Shown here: positions 1-11,587 of the stretch, one piece after another
Layout: every line of letters starts with the position of its first letter
How positions within the stretch are numbered: position 1 is the stretch's first letter
Assembly (NCBI GenBank): GCA_018857735.1
Contig: JABMCL010002631.1
Coordinates: 656,001-720,000, forward strand
Direction of reading: 5' to 3'
Origin: Alviniconcha marisindica
Taxonomy: Eukaryota > Mollusca > Gastropoda > Provannidae
Length of the DNA: 64,000 nt
Made by a program: the position numbers and the translations under genes
The notes under the pieces: generated by a model
The model's input: only the letters and a program-made list of their open reading frames with translations
Told to the model about the DNA's origin: nothing
Databases searched by the model: none

Positions 1-93
1 ATGACTGTATCTGGAGATGAAGATGGAGCCGCAACAGACAATCAACTGACAGGGCTTGGGCAGACACAAAAGCGCAGGAGCGCTGGTGGGTAA
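1..93 (+). CDS. Possible end of a plus-strand coding exon at the left edge (weak)
   Basis: The frame is open from base 1 to TAA at 91-93 (30 codons, ending QTQKRRSAGG), and could extend beyond the left edge. An AATAAA lies at 117-122, close after the stop. The composition is less repetitive than its surroundings. There is no recognisable family, and 30 open codons can occur by chance, so this is only a pointer to a possible convergent neighbouring gene. Confidence 0.18.
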   Translation: MTVSGDEDGAATDNQLTGLGQTQKRRSAGG

Positions 94-122
94 CAGGCAA
101 ATGGTTGCTTGCTGAAAATAAA

Positions 123-1143
123 CATCCACGTTTTTTTTTTAAATTCAAGGTGTGTGTCCAACAAATAGTCTCTCTGACAAAGTACAACACTGCTGCATAC
201 AGGGTACTCGTATGCCTAAGTATATAATATATCCAACATACACACACACGATGGCTCGGCAAATAATTGTGGTTTGTCGAACAAAAGGAAACATATGACA
301 ATTTTAACACTGACAAATACATGAATGGAATGAATACCGCAGTGGCAATGACTATCACGGTGTGTACGCATGTGTATGTATGTATGTATGTATGCGTTTG
401 TCAGTGTGTTCCAGATGTCGGTCAATGTAGGCGAAAGTGAGCACTATCCTAATAATGGAGTGTGTCCGGCTGTGAAGAGGGAGGCACAGGGCAGTTAATA
501 TGATACAATTCACCGTCGTCAGGAGATAAGAGTTTTGAACCCAGGTCAGGTATTTGGATATGATATAGAAAAGCATAATACTGCAGCTTTTGAGACTACA
601 GTTATCATCATGCATTAATACAAACAGTCCCCAAATACCTGTGGTTTGGAGCAAGACAATGAACAACTGTATGACTAGTGACATGTCGCAACAGCTTCCC
701 CCACCCACTCACTCACACTGCCACAGGTGCACATCTGTGAAGGACACCGCATACTGTCATACGCACCAGCTTCAAGCTTCAACACTGGATCACGGCATTA
801 TCCATGGCCTGACCAGCACACACACACACACACACACACAGACCAGAGACTTAAAGGGTAGGCTATCACGTACACACAGACATAATTACGAACTGGCCGC
901 TACTTTAACTGAAGATTGTAAAACGGGTCAGGGTAACAATGGTTACAAATTTTGAAAGCTGCTATGATTCAGAAACGGTTATCCATTGACAAAACGCAGT
1001 GCTGTATTTCTTTGATATATTACTTTATTGTTATTCTTTTAAAAAATAGGTCAGTATTTTGTCTGATGCTTAACCGTCTTGTTTGGGGAGGGGGGGGGGG
1101 GGGAAGAGGGAGGGAGAGAGAGAGAGAGAGAGAGGGAGAGAGA

Positions 1144-1189
<46 letters not shown>

Positions 1190-3384
1190 CTGGTAAATAA
1201 AAGAAAGTTATTATAATCCAAATCTGTCACGTAGTGAAAAAAAGCAACACGTGAGATAAAACATTTTAAGTGCTTCAAAACCTTTTTTTTTTTTTTTTTT
1301 TAATGATTGTATCCATATTCTTTATATATCATAACATGGGTACTCAATGTGCCTACACTGCAGCAAGGTTAAACCATTAGGCTGTTTCCTCTGTTTGATG
1401 CATGTGGATACAAAGGTCTACACCCTCAATTCTCTCCTCCCATCCCTTCCCCACCCCCATCAAATCCCCTGAAAATCTGGTACAGGTGCTCATCTGCAGC
1501 TGAGGTGTTAAAGTCTGCAGGGACTGGCCAATGGAATTACAAAGGTATTCTACACCAAGATAATGCAGTCCTGATGGCCTAAAAAAATAATTTAAAAAAA
1601 GGAGAAAAAAGAGAAGAAAAAAAAGAGAGAAACAGTTCAAGTCTTTTGATCAAATAGGCTTTTTGGATCAGTTAGATCAAGCAGCATTTCTTCTTCGCTG
1701 ACAGCAGCAGGAACATCACATGAAGTATCATCAGAGAGAATACACATCATAATGATGCCATACGTCATTCCCTTCCTACTTTTAATTTTTCATTCAAAGC
1801 GAAGACGTAATTTACATGAACAGCCCTGATTCTAGCAAAGACAGTATATTAGCATTTGCACTTAGCCACTGAGCCAGTTACGAAGGGTGGTAACTCCCCA
1901 TGCCCCTCCACATGTCTGGGTGCAGACCGTGCTATCCTGGTATAGAATATCTTTGATGACATGCAGTGGTTCAGCTTGCAAATTAGATTTCTATCTACAT
2001 CATTTTTTAAACCACAGATTAGACCACTGCTGTTATAACTTAAAGTGGAATGCGCTCCTTAAACAATCAAGCTGACAACAACAACAACCGAAAAAAAGTA
2101 ACTAAATGATCCCTAATGGACTCCTTGTTACATGATTTGTTTCAATTTCAGTTCAGAAGATGCAACCCTGATGGACCTTGCCACCACAATGGCTCAATGG
2201 TGTTCCAGCATGCTGCATTCTAATGGCTCAATGGTGTTCCAGCATGCTGCATTCTAATTGCTGAAAATATACTATTCTCATCTTGATTCACACAAACAGT
2301 ACAGCCAGCCATAAATCACAGTTGGGGAATGTCCGACAAGGGCAATGGGAATGTTGGTATGTTTCCAGTGTGACACATTTTCACAGGAGTCCACCTGCTA
2401 GACACAGGACAGTTATGATCTGAGCTTGAAGTCTGCAGGACTTGGATATGGAATGTATTGTTAATTGTAGTTGCCAGGCCTCCTGGGGGAAGCCAGTGGT
2501 AAACACACAGCTTCTAGCTCTATTGATAAACACACAGGAACACAGACATGATGCTGTACACACAGACACATACACACAGTGAGTCATACACAAACACATT
2601 GAGTTGAAGATGCTCGGATTGCGCTCATCACAAAACTTAAGTTTCCCGTCCATTTCACTCAAATACGTCCTCTTTGCAGCAATCAAACAAAAACATTAAA
2701 ATTCCAAGATACAAAACTGTTCACACTGATGGACCGCTCTCCTTTCGGTTTTTGTCCATCTATGTATACCACAATGACCAGTCACACACCAGTCACACCC
2801 ACAATGACCACACCTAAAAGATTACATGTATTAAAGAATACAGAACACAACCAGCTTCTCACTATCAGTAATGAAAAGAGCCAGTATATACAGGTATATG
2901 TTTTGATGCTCTGTTTGTGATGACATTTAAATGCTGGCATATTTACTAGATGAACATATCAAGCTTCTTCTTTTTTTAAATATGTTTTTTAATAAGAGTA
3001 ATAATAATATTAATGACATAAAAAAGGAGAAATGACAGTAGTGGTTAGAGATTTGAAACATAGTACCGATGTAGAATGAATGACGCATGTTTAAAAGTGC
3101 TAAGCAGAAACAGTGTGTTCAGTGCTATAATTCCATTGAAATGGAAAGGACATCAGACAGCAATGATCATTAGGAATGTGAGCTGAACCAGTAAAAAATT
3201 GTTTTATCAACCAATTCACAAGAAGTGAGCAAGAAATATGCAGCAACCAAAAGACTGTTTACCTGAAAGTCCCCCCCCCCCCAATGTGCAGGTGGGCCAG
3301 GCAAACTCTTTACTGATGGAACTGGCAATTCACAGCTGTTCAGTTGAGCCACTAAGGCTGCACAACACACAAAGAAGCTACTGC
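123..3384. other. Downstream flank without recognised genes
   Basis: I see a short CA run (818-840), a G-run followed by a GA microsatellite (1085-1190), a poly-T (1285-1301), and a 34-bp tandem dimer at 2191-2258 (core ttccagcatgctgcattcta). A gap-like C-run lies at 3271-3282. No splice-bordered coding block or RNA gene is apparent. Confidence 0.5.
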
Positions 3385-3772
3385 TTAAAGGGGAACTGAA
3401 CCAAACCCACACGTTGGCCTGAAAACATAGAAAATGTATCAATATTTTGAGGCTTCATCTGGCTTTTTATATTTAATAAAAAATCACTATTCATACAAAG
3501 GAAGATTTTTGTGTGTGCTTCAAACATGAACTCTGTTGGGTGCAGTCAGGGTTCAGTCTTTACTAATGAACAGCAGAAAAAGGTTGGCTTGTGATATCTT
3601 TGATACTTGCGACACACATGGCAGCACTCGCCATCATCTTTTTGTGCCTTTCAAATGCCAGTTTTAAACAAACCTGGCAAAAAAACTGAGTGAAAAACTG
3701 CTGTGTGTACACTTTTTATTCCACTCCCATTGATAGGGTTTATGATGAATCTTTGCTCTGGTTCCCCTTTAA
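3385..3772. mobile_element. Non-autonomous DNA transposon (MITE) with TTAA target duplication, copy 1
   Basis: The element begins TTAAAGGGGAACTGAACC and ends ggttcccctttaa, giving a terminal inverted repeat of about 13 bp flanked by TTAA on both sides. Internal sequence aligns with the second copy at 21092-21521 (shared blocks ttggcctgaaaac, tagaaaatgt, cactaatgaa/ctaatgaac, aggttggcttgtgaya and tcaaa). TTAA duplication is typical of piggyBac-type transposition, but no transposase is present. Its right end is continuous with, and apparently the source of, the minisatellite at 3773-4618. Confidence 0.75.
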
Positions 3773-4618
3773 CAGTTTCAGACATCTTCACTCCTATTGA
3801 TAGGGTTCATGATGAATCTTTGTTTTGGTTCCCCTTTAAAACATCTTCACTCCTGTTGATAGGGTTCATGATGAATCTTTGCTCTGGGTCCCCTTTAAAA
3901 TATCTTCACTCCTATTGATAGGGTTCATGATGAATCTTTGCTTGGTTCCCCTTTAACAGTTTAAGACATCTTCACTCCTACTGATAGGGTTCATGATGAA
4001 TCTTTGCTTGGTTCCCCTTTAAGACATTTTCATTCCTATTGATAGGGTTCATGAAGAATCTTTGTTTTGGTTCCCCTTTAAGACATCTTCACTCCTGTTG
4101 ATAGGGTTCATGATGAATCTTTGCTCCGGTTCCCCTTTAAAACATCTTCACTCCTATTGATAGGGTTCATGACAAATCTTTGTTTTGGTTCCCCTTTAAG
4201 ACATCTTCATTCCTATTGATAGGGTTCATGATGAATCTTTGTTTTGGTTCCCCTTTAAGACATCTTCACTCCTATTGATAGGGTTCATGATGAATCTTTG
4301 TTTTGGTTCCCTTTTAAGACATCTTCACTCCTATTGATAGGGTTCATGATGAATCTTTGTTTTGGTTCCCCTTTAAGACATCTTCACTCCTATTGATAGG
4401 GTTCATGATAAATCTTTGTTTTGGTTCCCCTTTAAGACATCTTCACTCCTATTGATAGGGTTCATGATGAATCTTTGTTTTGGTTCCCTTTTAAGACATC
4501 TTCACTCCTATTGATAGGGTTCATGATGAATCTTTGTTTTGGTTCCCCTTTAAGACATCTTCACTCCTACTGATAGGGTTCATGATGAATCTTTGTTCTC
4601 GTTCCCCTTTAAGACATC
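3773..4618. repeat. 59/60-bp minisatellite derived from the MITE end, about 14 copies
   Basis: Units contain gatagggttcatgatgaatc, then ctttg..tggttcccctttaa, then gacatcttcactcct. The first two blocks equal the last 47 or so bases of the adjacent MITE, including its inverted-repeat end. Homogeneity is highest in the middle and right of the array. Confidence 0.9.
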
Positions 4619-5639
4619 TTGGATCCAATGTTCAGTATGAAGCATTGCTGCAAGTTCTTCATTTGAATTGATTTCTCTTGCACACACTTGGATTGTTTCA
4701 GTATTCATCTTTAAAAGCTGTACACATGATGTTTTGTTGTATCTGTTACTCACCCCATTATATTGGCTTAAAAGGGGGTGGGGGGGGGGGGGGGAGGAGA
4801 GAAAAGAGAGAGAGAGAGAACAAGGTACATGCACACAGGTACGCATTCACTTGTGTCTGATGTCCTGCCTTGTTTCAAGGAATTTTCAACACAAAGAAGG
4901 AAAATAACAAAAAGTAAGTGAATGTCATAAGCACATATACATCAATGGGATATCATATCTGACATGTCACACATCATGTTCAGAAAACTCTACACGAATG
5001 TTTCTGGTGGCTACGGTGATCCAGCAACTTAAGCTAAATCCAGTCAACCCGTTTTGGAAAAGTAGCACCGAGTCGTTGGCTATCTCAAACACGAAGAACA
5101 AGACGTCATGGTAACATCAGAATGTGAACAATCCACAGGAGAACACTGGTCATGAAGATTTACAGGGTAATGAATAATGGTAAATGCACCTCCAAACAAA
5201 ACAATGAGTGCTGGGCGCCTGTGGCATCTGGTAGGACTTCATAAGGGGGCGTGGCTGGGACATGGGGGAACATGCGTGATCCTGTTGTACCAAAAATGAT
5301 CAGTCCTCTGGGCAGAGCCAGCGATTTAGGCTTGCAAAAACAAACAAACAAACAAACACAAAAAACCCAATTCCTCTCTCTCTCCCCATAAAATTCTTTG
5401 ACTTTGAGCAGGATTAGTCCACGGGCAGGACGCAAGCAGTCTTTCACTCCCTACGGAACCTCCCTCCTTACGCCCCAACTTGAACGGTACTTGGAATTTA
5501 ATAATGCCCCCTCCACTTGGACAGTACTTGTGACTTTATGTTTCCTTCCCTACCACCCCCTCCAAAACTGAAGTGCCTGTAACTGACTGTACTTGTAAAC
5601 AAACGCATTCCCTTACAGCCCCCTGAACAGCACTCTTAT

Positions 5640-6060
5640 GGTGAACCTCCACTTGTACAAGGTGATGGAAGCCACTGACTAATGTCAACCTCCACTTGTA
5701 CAAGGTGATGGAAGCCATGATTAATGTCAACCTCCACTTGTACAAGGTGATGGAAGCCATGATTAATGTCAACCTCCACTTGTACAAGATGATGGAAGCC
5801 ACTGATTAATGTCAACCTCCACTTGTACAAGGTGATGGAAGCCACTGCTTAATGTCAACCTCCACTTGTACAAGGTGATGGAAGCCATGATTAATGTCAA
5901 CCTCCACTTGTACAAGGTGATGGAAGCCATGATTAATGTCAACCTTCACTTGTACAAGGTGATGGAAGCCATGATTAATGTCAACCTTCACTTGTACAAG
6001 GTGATGGAAGCCATGATTAATGTCAACCTTCACTTGTACAAGGTGATGGAAGCCACTGCT
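5640..6060. repeat. 42-bp minisatellite, 10 copies
   Basis: The unit core is cacttgtacaaggtgatgga followed by agcc and a variable atgattaatgtcaacc. The period is divisible by three, so it stays open in frames on both strands; these frames are not genes. It lies downstream of RasGRF. Confidence 0.93.
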
Positions 6061-6064
6061 TATT

Positions 6065-7110
6065 GCCAACATTGCTCTTGTGCAAGGACTTGTGCAGTGA
6101 CTCCAGTTGACTGTAACATCTTGCTGAATGAACTTAACTTTGAAATTGAAGGACAAATTGTTTCCAATGATGCGAGTTTTATTTGGGACCAAACTGAAGA
6201 GCTCCATTACAACAATGATGATTTAATAATTTTATACCAAACCCACTCCCATATGCCCATCTGTACAGTACGTCTAATTTTAATCACTCACTTCCTTAAT
6301 AAGTTCATACTGTACAAAAACAATAATAACAGCTAACTTAAACATTTTGAAATGTGATTGTAAATTTCATTATTCTAAGGTACGTGTCCAAACCATGCCC
6401 TCCCCATCCCCCAACAGTAGAATTTTAATTTTTAAGTTAACAGTGGTAGGTGTGTTCCCCATACAATTTTCAACCATCAACTTAAAATTGGTGCAGTTTA
6501 GCACATTTTGGAAGCAAAAATCATCAGTGTAATCATTTACTGAAACAGCTGGCTTCTGCCCATTTTACCACAATGCATATAATTAGAATGGGTGTATATT
6601 AGGCCACGAGGCCTTCAGTATTTCCTACTACTAATACTACTATCAGAAGCATTAACTTGAGAGTGTAGTTACAAAGAAATGACACATCCTATCACAATTA
6701 AGACACTCTCTTACACACACAATTCTTACACATAGCCAGAAACCAGAGACAGTTTTCATTTTCTTTAAAAATCCATTCTCACCTCCAGCTGTTTGGAATT
6801 ATGTTACTTCAAAGCTCTGTTTGTTGTCAACGAAAATGTTTTCAGTAACCATACACCTCATTTCCTTAATGCAGTTTCACAATGCATCACATCATGTTTT
6901 GAGGTAAAGCCCACTGGCACACAAACTTTAACTGAAGGTGAATCTGTGACATAATGAACATCTGAAGACAATATTTGCTGACAACAGACACTTTGAACAT
7001 CCTTCCAAACACTGGACACCAAAACAACATAATGAAACAGCTCGACCATAAGCAGATAAGTATCCTACAGCACAGGCGTCATTTCACTGAAATGCGAGAA
7101 GCACTGCTGG
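6065..7110. other. Unique-looking AT-rich flank, no gene recognised
   Basis: Apart from the open tail of the 42-bp array, I see no coding similarity, splice-bordered block or structured RNA. Short plus-strand frames here are of chance length. Confidence 0.4.
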
Positions 7111-7114
7111 ATTG

Positions 7115-7525
7115 TAGTGGTGGTGTCAGTGACCCAGTGACCCCTCCCCATTTGAGATTTTTTTTTCTGTCCCTCTCTTCATCGTCTGTGTCGATTACGA
7201 TGCATCTTGACGCTTGAGTTCACACTGCTTGAATAGTTTGTTGTCTTCAATGGTATGTGGGATGACGTCAGTATGTACAAGTGTTCGTTTTCTCCTCAGT
7301 AGTAGTTTCAGTCGGTAAAGGCAGCATCCCAGAGCCCTCATTTTTATACAGTGTTTAGGCAGCATAAACATGGAAAAATGAGTCTATAACTTTAAACACA
7401 ATTTCACCAGCTGAGTAGTCCTGTCTGTGCTTCCTGTATGCCAATTTTTCAATGTTGTCACCGTTTAGAAGATAAATGTGATTTTGTTGTGGCTATTTGC
7501 TTCTGATACATACGGGCCATGAACA
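7115..7525. mobile_element. Interspersed repeat of unknown class, copy 1
   Basis: This stretch matches 47995-48375 in the same orientation over about 400 bp: cagtgacccagtgacccct, tcctcarcagtagtttc, tctataactttaaaca, ccaattttt and accrtttagaagataaa. The divergence is that of an old dispersed repeat. I see no terminal repeats or protein remnants, so the class is unknown. Confidence 0.7.
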
Positions 7526-8639
7526 GTACAGCTGAAAGATTATTGCAGCAAAACAACCACAAAAACCTTACCTCAGTGGGTGGGGGGTGGGGGGTGGGTA
7601 GGAGGGTAGTCAAAATAGGCTTTCAGTCTAGAAAGTAAAGCCATTTATGGACAGTTCTGGACAGACCAAATGCTTATGATATTTTTTTCTTTGCTAGCTG
7701 TGGGTTGGTTGTGGAAGGTTCAAAAACAACAATAACGCAAAAAGAAATAGTGTACTATATCAATGTAACACGTAAAAAGGTCCAGCTCCCCCCCCCCCCA
7801 CCTCCCCCAACAGCAAAAGCTGACCTGCAGAGTGGCCGTTCTCTTTGATATGATCACTATTATTATCATAATCATGCAAACACACCAATACATTGCCTAC
7901 TTAGTTTTTACACTGAAGAAAACTTAGCAAAGATTATACTTTTTTGTCTTCCAATACTGGGCAAATGCTGGAGAAAAATGCATTTATAACCCAACAGCCC
8001 CCAGGTAATAGTAAATAAAACCAGATGTCATGCTGTTCACACTTCCACCAACCTAGCTACATATAGTTAGTTGGTGCTTTGAGCCAAGTCAACCACACAG
8101 GGTTATATCAGGGCTACAGCTACATATACTTATTGCATTCAGTGTGATCTTGAACAAAAGAAGCCACAATAAGAGTTGTAGCATTCAACAGAAAATAACA
8201 ACTGAAAAATACAAACAAACAAAATGAAGAGAGAGAGAGAGAAAGAAAAGTTTGGAGTTGCAGAGTGCTGATCTCCGTATCTCTTGTGCTCTAACGCCAT
8301 GGGCACTGTCATTTGACCTACATCCTGTTCTGAAAGTCTGAGACTAGTTTCAGCACCATATACTCAGCAACAACACAAATTGGAGACAGTTGTAGTGCAG
8401 GGGCTGGTTGACACAAAACAATGTCACTGACAAACCAAAAAGCATGCAATTGCTGATGCACAGCGACTCTCAGTAGTCAATACTTTTCGAATGTCTTTAT
8501 AATTCAGCTGATGGACAGATACTCGACCCCACCCCATGCAGTGATAAAATCACCGTAACCCATTTACACCCACTGTCCCATATTCAGGATAGTTGGTTTT
8601 AGCTGTGTGTAATTTTGGCATCCTGCTGACATGGATCTC

Positions 8640-9147
8640 TGAAGAGGGTTTTCCTTTATTCTAAAAAGAGGTGGACCTCTGAAGAGGGTTTTCCTTTATT
8701 CTAAAAAGAGGTGGACCTCTGAAGAGGGTTTTCCTTTATTCTAAAAAGAGGTGGACCTCTGAAGAGGGACTTCCTTTATTCTAAAAAGAGGTGGACCTCT
8801 GAAGAAGGTTTTCCTTTATTCTAAAAAGAGGTGGACCTCTGAAGAGGGACTTCCTTTATTCTAAAAAGAGGTGGACCTCTGAAGAGGGACTTCCTTTATT
8901 CTAAAAAGAGGTGGACCTCTGAAGAAGGTTTTCCTTTATTCTGAAAAGAGGCGGACCTCTGAAGAGGGTTTTCCTTTATTCTAAAAAGAGGTGGACCTCA
9001 GAGGGACTTCCTTTATTCTAAAAAGAGGTGGACCTCTGAAGAAGGTTTTCCTTTATTCTAAAAAGAGGTGGACCTCTGAAGAGGGTTTTCCTTTATTCTA
9101 AAAAGAGGTGGACCTCAGAGGGACTTCCTTTATTCTAAAAAGAGGTG
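8640..9147. repeat. 40-bp minisatellite, 13 copies, each with a sense-strand AATAAA
   Basis: Tandem units of 40 bp (two shortened to 37) contain the core 'cctttattctaaaaagaggt' on the plus strand. Variants alternate between gaagagggtttt, gaagagggactt and gaagaaggtttt. Read in the direction of the RasGRF gene, each unit carries AGAATAAAGG, a canonical poly(A) signal, followed by A/C-rich sequence. The array begins about 2.3 kb past the stop codon. Confidence 0.9.
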
Positions 9148-9149
9148 GT

Positions 9150-9806
9150 TGATTATTTCTCCTTTTTGTTTTTGTTTTGGAGGAGGCCACTGTTTGCAAG
9201 TATGTGAAGGCCTTTTGCTTCAGGGTATTTAGTGTTAACAAAACATCTTGGCATATATGGGTTAATAAAATATTCACTGTGGAACAGTCCATTTTGAAAC
9301 GAAAAGGCAGGGGAGATAGACCAGTTCAAATGAACCATTTTCTCGGGTAATTGCACCGGAGTGCAGTCCTCTTGAATTTGATGGGACTTAGCTGCCAGCA
9401 GTGCTGACCTGTGTTCAAAATGTGGCAGAGATTTGATCACCGTATTTTGGGGAGATACGTACTACTTTGAGTTTCCAGGCAGAAGCACACTCACACACAA
9501 AGAAACCAAGGAAAAGAAACCAGAAAAACAGAGAAGGAAAAAAAAAAAAAGAGAGAGAAAAAAAAGGAGAAAGATTTTTCAAGTGAACAATGCATGTGGA
9601 GTGTGTACAATCTGTTAGTCTGTGCAAGAAGCAGGTTGCCTAGCATTTTCTTCTGAAGCAACAGCTGTCAACTGTGTGCAAGCTTGCTTTGGGTGCAGGA
9701 GGGGGAGAAATAATTATTCAGACACACACACACGCACACACAGTACTCACACACACACTGTGAGTACACAGCACACACACACAAACACACACTGACACAT
9801 GCACAT

Positions 9807-9866
<60 letters not shown>

Positions 9867-9944
9867 GACACAGACACACACACATGCACATACACACAGA
9901 CACACAGACAGACACACAGACAGACACACACACACACACGGACA

Positions 9945-9985
<41 letters not shown>

Positions 9986-11468
9986 CTTCTGCTGAGCATG
10001 CTGCACTCGACCTGTTACTGAAGTCTGAAAGGGCTGTAACATCATGTTGATTGACAGTTCTAATACAGTGCCATACACTGCATGGAATCCAGCCACACAT
10101 TTAATCAGAACGCTTTCGCAGCAGACATTTGCTGCAGCACCCACAGCATAGTTGGTAGTGTGTACACGACCTCAAAGCACTGAACAAACTGTGGAAGAGC
10201 CCAAATCATTTAACGTAACGAAAACCACCTTCTCGATCACATGACTTACCCGACTCTCGTTAACCTGCTAAAACCCATATCCTGCCCAGTGCGATGGAAT
10301 GACAGGTACAACAGTGCAGCTGTGACACCAAATGTACTCAAATCCAGAAAAGAAGAAGGAACAGAACTTAGATAATAGGTTGGTTGCACTCAATGACACA
10401 CGTACAGTATCACAATCACAATAACAAGTGGACCACAGAGCTCCCTCCATCACAAACAAATCTCAGTGGAAAAGAGCTGGTCAGGGTCGTGCTGTTCATG
10501 TTGTATGTATGTACCCATCCCACTGTGCACCTCCTGTGTGATAAAGGTAGAGATATGCATCATCACATAACGCCAAGAAGGCCAGTGTGTTGGAATCGCA
10601 TGACAAAAAGGAGAATCAAACCACGATTTCTCTCCGCACAACTCCCCGCCCCCCTCCCCTCCCCTCCCCACCTTGGGGGACACAAGAGCCTATAAACTGC
10701 ATGCGAGGACCACAGCCACTGAATCGCAACATGTATCACATGACTGTAGTTATCTCGGGAGCGTGTCACTTCGCTAATGACGTCCATCTCACGATGACCA
10801 ACGCCACAGCCTCCTGTTTTTCTTCTGCACGAACAGAACAGTTCTGCCTTCAGCTTTGTACGAGCCATCTCTGTTGGCCAAAAAACACAGCAAAAAAAAA
10901 AAATTCCAAAAAAATCCTGGAAAGCCTGCACAGCACAGACTCCAGTGCTAGTACAGTGGAGCAGTCTCTCATTGCTCGCTGTGGTGAGAAGAGGTGTCAG
11001 GGAGGGGGTAGGGGTGGGGGCCACAACACCAGTTGAAGTGCTACAAACTCCCCACAGAACTACAGAATCCAGTCCAGCCTGGTTGTCTGGAGCAATGCCG
11101 ACAAATGACAACACCGCAGGGGTATCACTGATTGTTGTGTGTGGTGTTGGTTGGGGGAGGGAGGGGGTGGGGGGTGGGGGTGGGGGGAGAAACAAGAGCA
11201 CTGCAACGATGTCACAGATCCTGATCTGGCCCTCGTGAGGTGGGGGTGGGGGTGGGGGTGGGGGTGGGGATGGGGAAGTGGGGGCAGCAACTGACACCAC
11301 ACTAATGTTACAGATCCGGCTTGGTGTTGCAGTCGCAAACAACACCTCAATAGTGTGACACACCCAGGCCCGGAGCTGGTGGGTAACAATGAGAGATCCG
11401 CTCCAGAGGCAGATCCTGCAGCCTGGGCCTGTGTTGCCCAGCACTGAACAGCGGTGGTGCAGCGCCCT
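9150..11468 (-). other. Probable RasGRF 3' UTR / downstream region
   Basis: No coding similarity is visible after the stop. By eye I see no AATAAA on the sense (minus) strand here, only an ATTAAA variant (plus-strand tttaat near 10099), until the tandem array at 8640-9147, where every unit has one. The region contains a CA-rich stretch (9718-9984) and a GGGGTG-type G-rich tandem (about 11157-11280), C-rich in the transcript. Open frames of up to 293 codons here are proline/cysteine-rich products of simple sequence. The true transcript end cannot be fixed without RNA evidence. Confidence 0.45.
9718..9984. repeat. CA/CAGA microsatellite cluster
   Basis: This is a near-continuous (CA)n with cagacaga and cgcaca interruptions. 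It generates long His/Thr or Cys/Val frames that are not genes. Confidence 0.97.
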
Positions 11469-11585
11469 TCATGATGGGTTGGTCACCATGGAGAGGCGCG
11501 ACTGCTTGGGTTCAATCTCCAGTGAAGCCTTGTAAGTCTGCTCCTCATCGTAGAGACGAGATGGGTCCAGCAAGTAACTGGTCAC
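11469..11585 (-). CDS. RASGRF: RasGRF exon 16: terminal coding exon with stop
   Basis: This is 117 nt of coding sequence (38 codons plus TGA at 11469-11471) after the acceptor TTATCTGCAG. It reads VTSYLLDPSRLYDEEQTYKA, SLEIEPKQSRLSMVTNPS. The vertebrate end is 'V(A/T)QYLLD...DE(D/E)(T/S)LYE(L/S)SL(K/R)IEP(R/K)LP', so the family's end (IEP + basic) is present with a roughly 12-residue extra tail. The start GTGACCAGT closely resembles the unit of the adjacent minisatellite. The exon continues as 3' UTR to the left. Confidence 0.96.
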   Translation of the reverse strand: MTSYLLDPSRLYDEEQTYKASLEIEPKQSRLSMVTNPS

Positions 11586-11587
11586 CT

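Noticed and set aside
5536..6336. Repeat proteins on both strands (YKVMEAMINVNLHL and HHLVQVEVDINHGF types)
   Set aside because: 42-bp period artefact; no plausible promoter, family or splice sites.
9668..10144. Cys/Val- and His/Thr-rich frames in CA/TG tracts (also at 20023-20553, 23352-23772, 26945-27536, 49985-50440, 51894-52364, 61053-61404)
   Set aside because: Direct translations of CA/TG microsatellites.
10563..11444. 293-codon minus-strand frame just after the RasGRF stop
   Set aside because: Mostly proline/threonine-rich translation of G-rich simple repeats, with no continuity with the gene's frame. Treated as 3' UTR.
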